Notes: generated from the sequence alone by a model not told the origin. Positions 19,570 to 28,375 are shown, numbered from the stretch's first letter. The stretch is DNA of 64,000 nucleotides from Geoalkalibacter subterraneus (GCF_000827125.1 NZ_CP010311.1:1488001-1552000); one strand, 5' to 3'. Numbers and translations are program-made.

Positions 19570-19857
19570 ATGGTCGTTGGGATCGCCCGTTACGAGCTAG
19601 TTCTTCATGCGCCGCAGAATCTCAAGGAGAAGCGCGGGATCGTGCGCAAAATTCTCGGACGCTGCCGTGAGCGCTTCCCCATTTCGGCTGCCGAAGTCGG
19701 GTGCCATGACTTATGGCAGCGAGCCAGTATCGGAGTTGCTGTGGTTGTTGCCGACGAGGCTGAAGCAGATTCAGTTTTTGCTCGCATCGAAGAGGAAATC
19801 GACCGCATCGGCCTCGCTGAAGTGTGCGATCGCGAGACCGAATTTGTTCACCTGTAG
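19570..19857 (+). CDS. ylxP: DUF503 (YlxP-like) protein
   Basis: A 95-residue protein with the DUF503 pattern: [18 protein letters not shown] near the N-terminus, then [15 protein letters not shown]. Its position between infB and rbfA is the standard one for the family, which has been implicated in ribosome assembly. The biochemical function is not established. The ATG follows GGGGGAAAG. Its TAG stop is part of the AGGAG sequence used by rbfA. Confidence 0.88.
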   Translation: MVVGIARYELVLHAPQNLKEKRGIVRKILGRCRERFPISAAEVGCHDLWQRASIGVAVVVADEAEADSVFARIEEEIDRIGLAEVCDRETEFVHL

Positions 19858-19868
19858 GAGTTTTGTCT

Positions 19869-20249
19869 TTGTCATCACAACGTTCACATCGTGTCGGAGA
19901 ACAGATACAGAAGGAAATTTCAGCCTTGCTGGTTAAGGGCCTGAAAGATCCGCGCATTGGGTTTGTGACCATCACCGGCGTTGAGATGACGCCGGACCTG
20001 CATCTGGCGCGGGTCTTTTTCTCTGTTATGGGTGATGAAAAAGCCCAGCAGGAAACGGAGGAGGGACTTAAAAGCTCCGTATCTTTTATTCGCCGGGAAC
20101 TCGGCAAGCGCCTGCGTATGCGATATACGCCCGATCTCATCTTCAGCTACGATCACTCTCTGGAGTACGGCAACCGTATTGACACTCTGCTTGAAGAAAT
20201 CCAGGAAACCGGAAAGCGCGATGACCGAACAGATACTGACGAAGATTGA
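19869..20249 (+). CDS. rbfA: Ribosome-binding factor A
   Basis: RbfA is a KH-fold protein needed for late 16S rRNA maturation. The 126 residues include [37 protein letters not shown] and [16 protein letters not shown], all typical. Two TTG codons compete. The second was chosen because AGGAG at 19856-19860 is 8 bases upstream, whereas the first is only 2 bases away. The end overlaps nrnA by 29 bases. The C-terminal tail is acidic. Confidence 0.92.
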   Translation: MSSQRSHRVGEQIQKEISALLVKGLKDPRIGFVTITGVEMTPDLHLARVFFSVMGDEKAQQETEEGLKSSVSFIRRELGKRLRMRYTPDLIFSYDHSLEYGNRIDTLLEEIQETGKRDDRTDTDED

Positions 20250-21174
20250 CCAGGGCCGGCGTTTTCTTGTCGCCTCCCATTCCGGCCCTGATGGTGATGC
20301 CATTGCTTCGACGCTCGCCTTGACCAACGGTTTACGTGCCCTGGGCAAAGAGGTCGTGGCCTACAACCAGGATCCCGTTCCCGATTCGCTACAGTTTCTG
20401 CCCGGCTCCAATCTGATTGTCCATCAAGTTGATGACGGTGCTTTCGATGTTGTTTTCGTGCTTGATGCCGGAGAATTGCATCGCGCCGGAACTCATCTGC
20501 GCGACGCAGGCTCTTTTCTGATCAATATCGATCATCATCCGTACTTCGAAGCCTTCGGCGATATCAACTATGTTGACGAAGAGGCCTGTGCGACCGGTGG
20601 CCTGATCTACCGGATCCTCAAAAAGCGTCCGGCCGCACTTACGCCCGATGTGGCCCTGTGCATCTATACGGCAATTCTTGCCGACACCGGCTCGTTCCGC
20701 TATTCCAATGCCAACCCCGAGGCCTTTCGCATTGCCGCCGATCTGGTCGAAATCGGCGGGATAAATCCCTGGGATGTGGCGGGCGGTCTTTATGAGAGCC
20801 AGGACGAAAAGCGACTGCGCCTTCTGGCTCTGTCTCTTGCGACATTGACCGTCTCCTCCTGCGGCAAATTTGCCACCATGACCCTGACTTCCGAAATGAT
20901 GAGCCAGACAGGCTCCGAAGCTCAGCATACCGACGGCTTCGTCAACTATCCCCGCTCCATTCGAGGGGTCGAAGTCGCCATCCTCTTCAGGCAGACCGGC
21001 CCTCGTTCCTACAAGGTGGGTTTCCGCTCCAAGGGCAAGATCAATGTGGGCGAACTTGCACACCAGCTCGGCGGCGGAGGCCATCACAATGCCGCCGGCG
21101 CAAACCTGGAGGGCGATCTTGACCAGGTCCGGGCGATGGTGTTCGATCGACTGAACATCGAGGTCGGCGCCTGA
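20221..21174 (+). CDS. nrnA: Bifunctional oligoribonuclease / pAp phosphatase NrnA (DHH family)
   Basis: NrnA degrades nanoRNA and dephosphorylates 3'-phosphoadenosine 5'-phosphate. The 317 residues contain the DHH-domain motifs [12 protein letters not shown] and [14 protein letters not shown], and the DHHA1 glycine-rich motif [12 protein letters not shown] near the C-terminus. The ATG lies inside the last codons of rbfA with GGAAAG upstream. The longer open frame beginning in rbfA is a shadow. NrnA next to RbfA and TruB is the usual arrangement. Confidence 0.93.
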   Translation: MTEQILTKIDQGRRFLVASHSGPDGDAIASTLALTNGLRALGKEVVAYNQDPVPDSLQFLPGSNLIVHQVDDGAFDVVFVLDAGELHRAGTHLRDAGSFLINIDHHPYFEAFGDINYVDEEACATGGLIYRILKKRPAALTPDVALCIYTAILADTGSFRYSNANPEAFRIAADLVEIGGINPWDVAGGLYESQDEKRLRLLALSLATLTVSSCGKFATMTLTSEMMSQTGSEAQHTDGFVNYPRSIRGVEVAILFRQTGPRSYKVGFRSKGKINVGELAHQLGGGGHHNAAGANLEGDLDQVRAMVFDRLNIEVGA

Positions 21175-21181
21175 GCATTTC

Positions 21182-22096
21182 ATGGACGGAATTCTGCTGA
21201 TCGATAAACCGCAGGGACTCACCTCCCATGATGTGGTCGCGCGCGTGCGGCGTCTGTTGCGCACCCGGCGGGTCGGCCATACCGGCACCCTCGATCCTAT
21301 GGCTACGGGGGTTCTGCCCGTGGCCGTCGGCCAGGCGACCCGGCTGGTTGAATTTATCATGGCTGGCGAAAAAACCTATCACGCCACCATGAAGCTTGGC
21401 GTGATCACCGACACCCAGGATGCTGAGGGGCAGGTTGTCGAACGTCGAGCGGTCGAGCCGCACTGCCTTGAACAGCTACCGGAAGTTCTGCCGCGCTTTA
21501 CCGGCGATATCGAACAGATCCCGCCCATGTATTCGGCCATCAAACGCAACGGGGTCGCGCTGCACCGCCTGGCGCGCCAGGGGGTCGATGTGGATCGTCC
21601 GCCGCGGGCCGTACATATCGCCCGCATTGAAATTCTGCGGACCGGGGAAGATGAGGCCGAGCTTGAGGTAACCTGCGCCAAGGGCACCTACATCCGGACG
21701 CTGGTTCATGATATCGGTGAGACGCTGGGGCCCGGTGCCCATCTGACCAGGCTTTGCCGCACCCGCAGCGGATCGTTCAATTTGGCGCAGTGCATTGCGC
21801 TGGATGATGTGGACGAGGGCATCCTGCCCGGGGAAAGTCCCGCATTTCTGACGCCGATTGAAGCGATGCGTGATTATAGCCGCCTTGAGATCGTATCCGA
21901 GGCTGCCGGTCGACTTGCTGACGGTGTGCCGCCTTCTCTCGATCAGGTGGTTGGAAAAGAAGATTTCGCACAGGGGGATGTGGTTGCATTGACCGACGAT
22001 GAAAGGCTGTTGGCGGTCGCGCGCTTCGATCCGACGCGGCAAAAGGAAAAACGTGGAGATTTTGAGCTTTTAAAGGTGTTCAATGTCTTTTCATGA
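21182..22096 (+). CDS. truB: tRNA pseudouridine-55 synthase
   Basis: TruB forms pseudouridine 55 in the T loop of tRNAs. The 304-residue protein has the catalytic Asp in HTGTLDPMATGVLP near residue 40, plus the conserved QIPPMYSAIK and CAKGTYIRTLVHDIG motifs and a C-terminal PUA-like region. It starts 7 bases after the nrnA stop with a weak Shine-Dalgarno sequence. It is the last gene before rpsO, which has its own leader. Confidence 0.95.
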   Translation: MDGILLIDKPQGLTSHDVVARVRRLLRTRRVGHTGTLDPMATGVLPVAVGQATRLVEFIMAGEKTYHATMKLGVITDTQDAEGQVVERRAVEPHCLEQLPEVLPRFTGDIEQIPPMYSAIKRNGVALHRLARQGVDVDRPPRAVHIARIEILRTGEDEAELEVTCAKGTYIRTLVHDIGETLGPGAHLTRLCRTRSGSFNLAQCIALDDVDEGILPGESPAFLTPIEAMRDYSRLEIVSEAAGRLADGVPPSLDQVVGKEDFAQGDVVALTDDERLLAVARFDPTRQKEKRGDFELLKVFNVFS

Positions 22097-22105
22097 TCAT
22101 CTTTA

Positions 22106-22119
22106 GCGCTTTACAGCGC
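22106..22119 (+). other. Small hairpin in the rpsO leader region
   Basis: GCGCT and AGCGC flank a TTAC loop in the 111-base gap before rpsO. S15 binds its own leader in several bacteria, but the leader structures vary between groups. Here only the hairpin itself is seen, with no proof of regulation. Confidence 0.3.
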
Positions 22120-22207
22120 AGCGTGAATTGTGGTAGAAAGCCCACACATAAAAACACAACTGCTGTTCTTGGCAGATCAAGACACAGGATGGAAAGGAGG
22201 TGGCACA

Positions 22208-22474
22208 GTGCTGGCCACGGATCGCAAACAGGAAATTATCGAACAGTTCAAGACGCATGAGGGTGACACCGGCTCGCCCGAGGTTCAGATCGCTCTGCTC
22301 TCAGCGCGCATCATTTACCTGACCGAGCATTTCAAGACCCACAAAAAGGATCACCATTCCCGTCGCGGGCTGCTCAAGATCGTCGGGCAAAGACGGCGCC
22401 TGCTCGATTATCTGAAAGCCAAGGATGTCGAGCGTTATCGCAAGATCATCAAAGAACTGGGCATCCGCCGTTAA
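22208..22474 (+). CDS. rpsO: 30S ribosomal protein S15
   Basis: S15 is a primary 16S rRNA binding protein. The 88 residues include [20 protein letters not shown] and [20 protein letters not shown], which are highly diagnostic. The start is GTG, 7 bases after the strong AAGGAGG at 22194-22200; the first residue before LATDRKQEI matches the family length of 88-89. A strong terminator follows at once. Confidence 0.97.
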   Translation: MLATDRKQEIIEQFKTHEGDTGSPEVQIALLSARIIYLTEHFKTHKKDHHSRRGLLKIVGQRRRLLDYLKAKDVERYRKIIKELGIRR

Positions 22475-22479
22475 ACACG

Positions 22480-22523
22480 GGCAGCATGTCTTCCGTACCC
22501 CGGAGGGCTGCTGCCTTTGTTTT
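22480..22523 (+). terminator. Intrinsic terminator between rpsO and pnp
   Basis: GGCAGCA pairs with TGCTGCC, with an inner CTTCCG/CGGAGG stem closing TACCC, and the hairpin runs directly into TTTGTTTTT. It starts 5 bases after the rpsO stop. Confidence 0.82.
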
Positions 22524-22561
22524 TCGGGCAGTGTTTTGACTGGGGAGGTTGACCGGAGAGA

Positions 22562-22591
22562 GATCCCGCCTTCAAAGTGAAGGTCGGGGTC
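22562..22591 (+). other. Long hairpin in the pnp leader
   Basis: The arms GATCCCGCCTTC and GAAGGTCGGGGTC pair over 12 bp with one bulged T, closing an AAAGT loop. No T-run follows, so it is not a terminator. It lies about 80 bases before the pnp ATG. In E. coli the pnp leader forms an RNase III-cleaved hairpin used for PNPase autoregulation; a similar role here is an inference. Confidence 0.6.
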
Positions 22592-22671
22592 TGTCTCGGG
22601 CCATCCTCCTTTGGTCATTCTGCCCGGTTGATTTTCAACCAGGTGCTTGCACCAAAACCAAAGGAATAAAT

Positions 22672-24774
22672 ATGGCTTTTCACAAAGTAGAAACAGAGTT
22701 CAATGGACAACCCCTGACGATCGAAACCGGGAAGATGGCCCGTCAGGCTGACGGCGCAGTGGTCATTACCTACGGTGAGACCAAGGTTCTGTGTACCGTC
22801 GTTTCGGCCCGCAAAATGCGCGAAGGGCAGGATTTCTTCCCCCTGACCGTCAACTACCAGGAAAAATTCTATGCCGCCGGAAAAATTCCCGGCTCCTTCT
22901 TCCGTCGCGAGCGCGGCGCCAGCGAGCGGGAAACTCTCATCTGCCGCCTGATCGACCGCCCCATGCGCCCCCTGTTCCCCAAAGGGTACATGTTTGAAAC
23001 CCAGATCATGCCTTGGGTGATTTCAGCCGACCTGATCAATGATCCCGACACTCTCGCTATTGTGGCAGCATCTGCTGCAGTTGAAGTGTCCGACATCCCT
23101 TTCAACGGACCTATTGCCGCTGTGCGTGTCGGCAGGGTGGACGGAAAACTGGTCGCTAATCCGACTCTTCAGCAGATGGAGAACAGCGATCTCGATATCA
23201 CCGTTGCCGGCTCCCGCGAGGCGGTCATCATGGTCGAAGGCGAAGCAGAGCTGCTGTCCGAGGATGAAATGCTTGAGGCGATCTTCTTCGGGCACGAATC
23301 CCTGCAGCCGCTGATCGATCTTCAGATCAAACTGCGTGACCTGGTGGGTCAGGCCAAGCGTGAATTTGAAATCCCTGAAACTGATGCGTCCCTGGAGGAG
23401 CGTGTTGAGCAGTTGTGCGCCGACAAAGTCCTCGAGGCCATGAAAATTCGCGCCAAGCAGGAGCGTTCTGCTGCCATGAGTGAAATTCGCCAATCAGTGA
23501 AAGACGCTTTGGCCGAAGAGTTCCCTGAAAGTGAAGGGGAGATCTCCGGACTGATCGGCAAGGTTGAAAAGCGCGTGGTGCGCGGCATGATCATCAAGGA
23601 CAAGGTGCGCATCGACGGCCGCGACATGACGACTGTCCGTCCGATCACCTGTGACGTCGGAGTGCTGCCCCGGGCCCACGGCAGCGCCCTTTTTACCCGC
23701 GGGGAAACACAGGCCCTGGTCGCTGTGGCGCTCGGCACCTCGGTGGACGAGCAGCGTATGGACAACGTGCAGGGAATGGAATTCAAGAAATTCCTGCTGC
23801 ACTACAACTTCCCGCCGTTCTGCGTCGGCGAAACCAGCATGCGCCTGTTCCCCGGGCGTCGCGAAATCGGCCATGGTTACCTGGCCGAGCGTTCGGTCGC
23901 AAAAATTCTTCCGAACTACGACGATTTCCCTTATACCATCCGCATTGTCTCGGACATTCTTGAGTCCAATGGTTCATCTTCCATGGCGTCCGTATGCGGC
24001 TCCTCCCTGGCTCTGATGGATGCCGGCGTTCCCGTGAAGGAGCCCGTTGCCGGTATTGCCATGGGCCTGATCAAGGAAGGCGATGATGTCGCGGTTCTCA
24101 GCGATATTCTCGGCGACGAGGACCACCTCGGCGACATGGACTTCAAGGTCACCGGGACCAGTAAAGGCGTAACCGCCCTGCAGATGGACATCAAGATCAC
24201 CGGGGTTACCAAGGACATCATGAAGCAGGCGTTGGAGCAGGCGCGCTCCGGGCGTATGCATATTCTTGGCGAGATGGCCAAAGCGATCGAAAATCCGCGC
24301 GGCGACCTCTCTCCCTATGCTCCGCGCATCACCACTATTCGCGTCAAGCCCGATCAGGTGCGCACCGTCATCGGTTCCGGCGGCAAGAATATTCGTGGGA
24401 TCATTGAAGCGACCGGCTGCGCCATCGACATTGAAGATGACGGCCGCATCAACATCGCTTCCGCCGACGGCGAAGCCGCCAAGAAGGCGATCAAGATGAT
24501 CCGCGACCTGACCCAGGAAGCCGAGGTCGGTAAGCTCTATCAGGGTGTTGTGCGCAAGGTGATGGAATTCGGCGCTTTCGTCGAAATCTTCCCAGGCACC
24601 GACGGCCTGGTCCACGTTTCCGAACTGGCCAAGGAACGCGTGCAGAAGGTCACCGATATTCTCAACGAAGGTGATGAAGTGCTCGTCAAATGCATCGGCA
24701 TCGACAAACAGGGCAAGATCAAACTTTCCCGCAAGGAAGCTCTGGGGCAGAAATCGCCCGAAGACGGCGAGTGA
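22672..24774 (+). CDS. pnp: Polyribonucleotide nucleotidyltransferase (PNPase)
   Basis: PNPase is the phosphorolytic 3'-5' exoribonuclease of the RNA degradosome. The 700 residues show two RNase PH domains (SFFRREGASERE-like region [13 protein letters not shown] near residue 80; [12 protein letters not shown] near 440), an alpha-helical linker, a KH domain with [14 protein letters not shown] near 563 and an S1 domain from about 620 ([15 protein letters not shown]). The start was chosen at the ATG after AAGGA; the long in-frame extension upstream covers the leader hairpin and is not coding. Length is standard. Confidence 0.97.
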   Translation: MAFHKVETEFNGQPLTIETGKMARQADGAVVITYGETKVLCTVVSARKMREGQDFFPLTVNYQEKFYAAGKIPGSFFRRERGASERETLICRLIDRPMRPLFPKGYMFETQIMPWVISADLINDPDTLAIVAASAAVEVSDIPFNGPIAAVRVGRVDGKLVANPTLQQMENSDLDITVAGSREAVIMVEGEAELLSEDEMLEAIFFGHESLQPLIDLQIKLRDLVGQAKREFEIPETDASLEERVEQLCADKVLEAMKIRAKQERSAAMSEIRQSVKDALAEEFPESEGEISGLIGKVEKRVVRGMIIKDKVRIDGRDMTTVRPITCDVGVLPRAHGSALFTRGETQALVAVALGTSVDEQRMDNVQGMEFKKFLLHYNFPPFCVGETSMRLFPGRREIGHGYLAERSVAKILPNYDDFPYTIRIVSDILESNGSSSMASVCGSSLALMDAGVPVKEPVAGIAMGLIKEGDDVAVLSDILGDEDHLGDMDFKVTGTSKGVTALQMDIKITGVTKDIMKQALEQARSGRMHILGEMAKAIENPRGDLSPYAPRITTIRVKPDQVRTVIGSGGKNIRGIIEATGCAIDIEDDGRINIASADGEAAKKAIKMIRDLTQEAEVGKLYQGVVRKVMEFGAFVEIFPGTDGLVHVSELAKERVQKVTDILNEGDEVLVKCIGIDKQGKIKLSRKEALGQKSPEDGE

Positions 24775-24789
24775 TTCACAGGCTGATCG

Positions 24790-25415
24790 ATGGTTCGAAA
24801 AACCGTTGTCGACAACGGCATCCGGATAATTTCCGAACAGATGGTGGCGGCACACTCCGCCACCATCTGTGTCTCGGTACGCCGAGTCTTCCGCAGAACC
24901 ATCCTGATCGTTTTCAGGCCCATCTGATCAATGTCATCCTCGGTGGAAGCATGAGTTCCAGGCTGTTCCAGAGTATCCGGGAAGATGCCGGTCTTGCTTA
25001 CTCCATTTACAGTTACCTTAATTCCCATTCCGATTCCGGAGCCCTGGTTGTTTATGCCGGGGTTTGCCCCGATGATCTTCGGGAAGTGGTTTCTCTGATT
25101 CTCAAGGAGCTTGACGATCTGCGCACAATCCCGCTTTCGGAGAGGGAACTTGGCGCGGCCAAGGAACAGCTCAAGGGGCATCTGCTGCTGTCGCTTGAAA
25201 GTACCGACACCCGGATGACACGGCTGGCCAGGAACGAAATTTACCTGGGCCGCGATGTGGATGTCGAGGAGGTGGTCGGCTCCATTGAATCGGTCAACGC
25301 TGCCGACCTGCAGAACCTCGCCCGGCACTTTTTCCAGGACGACTCCCTGATTCTTGAAACCGTTGGGCAGTGTCGTGACCATGATCTGACCATGCTCGAT
25401 CTCGCGCTGTCCTGA
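24790..25415 (+). pseudogene. M16-family zinc peptidase, internally deleted and frameshifted
   Basis: The ATG frame gives a normal M16 N-terminus ([18 protein letters not shown], then [11 protein letters not shown]) but shifts into unrelated residues and stops at 24925. In another frame, from about 24861 to 25415, the C-terminal half of an M16 peptidase is intact: [33 protein letters not shown] and [11 protein letters not shown] full protein is about 420 residues, so roughly 220 residues are missing, including the HxxEH zinc site. The event is a deletion plus frameshift. The position between pnp and dut is the usual place for this gene in relatives. An assembly error is the alternative. Confidence 0.85.
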
Positions 25416-25437
25416 TATCGCTGGAACCAATACTCCC

Positions 25438-25908
25438 ATGAATCATATTGATGTTCGTGTACAGGTCGTCCGTTCCGGCGCAGTTGTGCCGCGCTATATG
25501 TCTGATTGCGCCGCCGGAATGGATCTTCACGCCGCACTGGACGCCCCCGTAAGAGTCAAACCCGGGCAGCGCATGCTGATCCCCACCGGCCTGGCCTTTG
25601 CCATCCCTGAGGGTTACGAAGGGCAGATCCGCCCGCGCTCCGGCCTGGCGCTGCGACACGGCATAAGCCTGGTCAACTCTCCCGGCACGATCGACGCCGA
25701 TTACCGCGGGGAGGTGGGCGTCATCCTGATTAATCATGGCGAGGACACGCTGACGCTCCAACCGGGAGACCGCATCGCGCAAATGGTGCTCTCCAAGGTC
25801 GTGCAGGGGCGGCTGCGGCAGGTGGATTTCCTGGACGAAACCCGCAGGGGATCAGGCGGTTTCGGCCATACGGGGTGGCGCGACGAGGAGGAGATCGACC
25901 ATGAATGA
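25438..25908 (+). CDS. dut: dUTP pyrophosphatase
   Basis: This enzyme hydrolyses dUTP to dUMP, protecting DNA from uracil. The 156-residue protein shows the five trimeric dUTPase motifs: [40 protein letters not shown] and the C-terminal [10 protein letters not shown], which closes over the active site. It ends 8 bases inside the next gene. It is slightly longer than average because of an acidic tail after the last motif. Confidence 0.96.
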   Translation: MNHIDVRVQVVRSGAVVPRYMSDCAAGMDLHAALDAPVRVKPGQRMLIPTGLAFAIPEGYEGQIRPRSGLALRHGISLVNSPGTIDADYRGEVGVILINHGEDTLTLQPGDRIAQMVLSKVVQGRLRQVDFLDETRRGSGGFGHTGWRDEEEIDHE

Positions 25909-26176
25909 TCGACACCCGAAACCGGAAGAGTTGTTTGATTTTCCCTGCGATCATGTTTTCAAGGCGATGGGGCCCAACACCGAGCTGTTCGTTTTTGAGG
26001 TAAGGCGGGCAGTTTCAGGCGTTCTTCCCGTGTCGCAGGATGCGGTCAAGGTTCGCCCCAGCGGCAAAGGCAATTATGTCTCCGTTTCCGTTGTGGTTCG
26101 TGTTCACAACTTCGATCAGGTCACAGGGGTTTATGACGCTCTGCGGCAGATCGATGACCTGAAATATCTCCTCTGA
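25901..26176 (+). CDS. ybeD: DUF493 / YbeD-like protein
   Basis: A 91-residue protein with [17 protein letters not shown] and [20 protein letters not shown], which resemble the DUF493 (YbeD) ferredoxin-like fold. The family is structurally similar to ACT-like regulatory domains, but its role is not settled; in E. coli ybeD sits next to lipB. It overlaps dut and has GAGGAGG 7 to 10 bases upstream. Confidence 0.75.
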   Translation: MNDRHPKPEELFDFPCDHVFKAMGPNTELFVFEVRRAVSGVLPVSQDAVKVRPSGKGNYVSVSVVVRVHNFDQVTGVYDALRQIDDLKYLL

Positions 26177-26294
26177 TACAGCGTTTCCCCTCTCTTGCCC
26201 GGTTTCCCATTAGAAAAAGTCTCGTCATTCAAGCTGTTTGTGGTAATATGTCAACTATCTACAGTCTAAACGCCTATCGAGATGAGGTGTACGA

Positions 26295-26909
26295 ATGATT
26301 ATTTCCATCAATCCCGAAAACCCCCAGTTGAGATTGATTCGTCAGGTTGTGGACAAGCTCAAGCAGGGCGGAGTCATTGCCTACCCGACCGATACGAACT
26401 ACGGTATCGGCTGCGATATTTTCAACAAGAAGGGTGTCAAAAACATTTATCAGATCAAGAAACGCGATGCGCGCAAACCCTTCTCCTTCATCTGCGCGGA
26501 CCTGTCCGATGTTTCCAACTACGCCCAGGTCAGCAACTTTGCGTTCAAGATCATGAAACGTCACCTGCCCGGGCCTTACACTTTCGTGCTTGAAGCGACC
26601 CGAGTGGTGCCCGATTCCCTCATGACCCGCCAGAAAACGGTGGGGATCCGGATTCCGCAGAACCCCATTGCGCTGGCTATCGTGCAGGAGCTTGGCCATC
26701 CGCTGGTAACCACCAGCGCCAACGTCTCCGGTCAGGATGTCTACCATGATCCGCTCGATATCGAAGATGCCCTCGGCCATCAGCTCGACCTGGTTATCGA
26801 TGGCGGCATCCTGCGGGGGGATTCCTCTACCGTCATCAGTCTGATCGGCGACCAGGTGGAGGTGTTGCGTGAAGGTTCAGGCGATACCTCCTGGATTCAT
26901 CAGCTCTGA
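26295..26909 (+). CDS. Sua5/YciO/YrdC/YwlC family protein, YciO-like
   Basis: The family contains threonylcarbamoyl-AMP synthases that act in t6A tRNA modification. The 204 residues show GGVIAYPTDTNYGIGCDI, then KKRDARKPFSFICADLS, HLPGPYTFVLEAT and TTSANVSG. The KPFSFIC segment and the overall layout resemble E. coli YciO more than TsaC, whose activity is stronger, so this may not be the main Sua5 enzyme. The stop overlaps the ATG of the PDZ gene in a TGATG arrangement. No clear promoter was found in the 118 bases upstream. Confidence 0.82.
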   Translation: MIISINPENPQLRLIRQVVDKLKQGGVIAYPTDTNYGIGCDIFNKKGVKNIYQIKKRDARKPFSFICADLSDVSNYAQVSNFAFKIMKRHLPGPYTFVLEATRVVPDSLMTRQKTVGIRIPQNPIALAIVQELGHPLVTTSANVSGQDVYHDPLDIEDALGHQLDLVIDGGILRGDSSTVISLIGDQVEVLREGSGDTSWIHQL

Positions 26910-27373
26910 TGTTTTTTGCAATCAAAATAAAGCTTGGGCGACTTTGCTTTTTTCATGTCATCACAGGGCTCTTCTTTGCCCTGCTGTCGTCAGGCGGCGG
27001 CCCCGCAGCTGCTGCCGAGGGGGAGTTTGGCGGCGTTGGGTTGCAGGTGGTCCCCACCGTGCGCGGTGAACTGGTCGTGCTGGCGGTCGTCGCCGGAACC
27101 CCGGCTGAAAAACAGGGGATTGAGCCCGGTGACCTGATTATTGCTGTGGATGGATATCCCCTGCAGGGAACCAATTTCCAGGCGGTGGTGGGCGAGCTTT
27201 TATGGGGGCCTGTCGGGAGTCGCGCCATGCTGAGCTTCAAGCGCCCCGGCGTTGCCGGCCTTAGGCAGGTGGACGTGGTGCGAATCGCTCTGGAGGTGGA
27301 TGACAAACAGTCCATGCCGGGGGTCAGGATGCTGCTGCCGGGGGAGGTTGAAGATGCAGGAAAAAAAGACTGA
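26909..27373 (+). CDS. Small secreted PDZ-domain protein
   Basis: The 154-residue protein has a signal peptide (hydrophobic residues about 10-36, small residues AAAA before EGEFGG). A single PDZ domain follows, with GGVGLQVVP, AGTPAEKQGIEPGDLIIAVDG and GPVGSRAMLSFKRPG. There is no protease or other catalytic domain. It is probably a periplasmic peptide-binding or scaffold protein. It is translationally coupled to the YciO-like gene. Partner unknown. Confidence 0.82.
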   Translation: MFFAIKIKLGRLCFFHVITGLFFALLSSGGGPAAAAEGEFGGVGLQVVPTVRGELVVLAVVAGTPAEKQGIEPGDLIIAVDGYPLQGTNFQAVVGELLWGPVGSRAMLSFKRPGVAGLRQVDVVRIALEVDDKQSMPGVRMLLPGEVEDAGKKD

Positions 27374-27398
27374 AATCTGGTGTTGAGGTGAAACGGCC

Positions 27399-27791
27399 AT
27401 GGAAATGAAAGAAGTGACGGTGGTTTTTTACCGCCGTGAGTTCAAGGATGACAAATGGCGCAATGCGGTTGACGAACAAGGCCTCGACGCCCTGTTCGAG
27501 CGTCTCGGCAAGGATCTCGCTACCGCCGGGGTGCGACTGCTGCGCGCCGAAGATCCGGACATGGTGATGGAGATCAAGGGTTATGGAGATCTGCTCAACA
27601 GCGTCCGCCTTCGTTCCCCCAAAGACGGGGTGGGTAATATGTGCCTCGGTCACGTGATCGGCCGGAGCGCGCATCTCGACCTGGTCGAAGACATCGAAAG
27701 GGGCGTCAACCGCACTGCTTTTGCGCCGGAAACCATCGAACCCGAAGGCAGCGACAAGGTGGTCTGCCACAATTGCGGTTGTGGTTGCTGA
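27399..27791 (+). CDS. Hypothetical protein with C-terminal CxxCGCGC motif
   Basis: A 130-residue cytoplasmic protein of unknown function. Its most striking feature is the very end, VVCHNCGCGC, with four cysteines that could bind a metal or cluster. The body is mixed alpha/beta (VTVVFYRREFKDDKWRNAV near the start). GAGGTG stands upstream of the first ATG; a second ATG 6 bases later is possible. It is the last gene before tRNA-Leu. Confidence 0.75.
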   Translation: MEMKEVTVVFYRREFKDDKWRNAVDEQGLDALFERLGKDLATAGVRLLRAEDPDMVMEIKGYGDLLNSVRLRSPKDGVGNMCLGHVIGRSAHLDLVEDIERGVNRTAFAPETIEPEGSDKVVCHNCGCGC

Positions 27792-27869
27792 CAAGCATTA
27801 ATTGTAGTTCAACAGGGGTGCTGCGAACCCGCGAAGTGAATAGCTACCCAACTTTTTCACAATTTTCTA

Positions 27870-27898
27870 TTGCATTCTCAACAGGCATTTGATATAAA
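27870..27898 (+). promoter_or_regulatory. Promoter of tRNA-Leu
   Basis: TTGCAT (27870-27875) and TATAAA (27893-27898) are separated by 17 bases, placing transcription start a few bases before the tRNA at 27911. Confidence 0.75.
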
Positions 27899-27910
27899 TC
27901 CTCTCGCTTT

Positions 27911-27997
27911 GCCGAAGTGGTGGAATTGGTAGACACGCTAGGTTCAGGGTCTAGTGGGCGTAGGCCCGTGGGAGTTCGAGTCTCCCCTTCGGCACCA
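27911..27997 (+). tRNA. tRNA-Leu (anticodon CAG)
   Basis: An 87-base type II tRNA with a long variable arm and an encoded CCA end. The acceptor arms GCCGAAG and CTTCGGC pair. The anticodon stem is CTAGG/TCTAG with loop TTCAGGG, giving CAG at 27945-27947, which reads CUG. The T arm has GGGAGTTCGAGTCTCCC. The D-loop pattern GGTGGAATTGGTAGAC is typical of tRNA-Leu. Confidence 0.97.
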
Positions 27998-28008
27998 AGT
28001 AAAATCAA

Positions 28009-28039
28009 GGGGTTGGCGGTTTTCCGCTGGCCCCTTTTT
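28009..28039 (+). terminator. Terminator of tRNA-Leu
   Basis: GGGG at 28009-28012 and CCCC at 28031-28034 close a longer stem (GGTTGGCGG with CCGCTGGCC, including wobble pairs) around TTTT. It is followed by TTTTTCTTTGATTTTTT. Confidence 0.75.
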
Positions 28040-28049
28040 CTTTGATTTT

Positions 28050-28087
28050 TTGTCCACATTTGTCCACACCTGTTTTGGGTGTGGACA
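28050..28087 (+). repeat. Direct and inverted TGTCCACA repeats 3' of tRNA-Leu
   Basis: TGTCCACA occurs at 28051-28058 and 28061-28068 in direct orientation, and as TGTGGACA at 28080-28087. The second and third copies form a perfect 9-bp hairpin, GTCCACACC with GGTGTGGAC, around a 7-base loop. The position directly behind a tRNA gene would fit integrase arm or core sites of a lost element, but no integrase is present. Confidence 0.55.
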
Positions 28088-28326
28088 TGCGGTTTTTCTA
28101 TCTGTCGTTTTTTATGCTGCGCGATGGATCGAAGCTGGTCAAGCTGCTGGTGCGTGCCCTGCCTCTGGGCGACGAACGCGAGCACCTGCTGTTCGCCAAG
28201 TTTGCCGAAGTGGCCCGCGCAACGGTTAAGGGAAACCTGGTCGTGGCTGTTGTGCAGGGAACTCTGGGCGGGATCATTTTTGCGATTCTCGGGATATCGG
28301 GAGCGTTGCTGTGGGGGGTCGTTATG
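28087..28326 (+). pseudogene. Internal fragment of an AI-2E (PerM/YdiK) family transporter
   Basis: About 80 residues match the middle of the AI-2E family permease: a membrane segment FFYLSFFML, then RDGSKLVKLLVRALPLGDE, then VKGNLVVAVVQGTLGGIIF and a second membrane segment ending ALLWGVVM. The full family is about 350 residues. The N-terminal half and everything after the VVM are absent; the frame instead continues into the leader of the next gene. No proper start or Shine-Dalgarno sequence is visible. It is therefore a remnant, sitting directly behind tRNA-Leu. Confidence 0.78.
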
Positions 28327-28375
28327 ACTTCCTGGTTTTTCCGGCAGCGAAACGAAAGGAAGGTGAGCTTTAGCC

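Noticed and set aside
22536-22564. TTGACT and AGAGAT as a pnp promoter
   Set aside because: The -10 box matches at only about three positions; the pnp promoter is left open.
28050-28087. TGTCCACA repeats read as DnaA boxes or a replication origin
   Set aside because: They differ from TTATNCACA, there are only three copies, and no dnaA, dnaN or AT-rich unwinding region is near.
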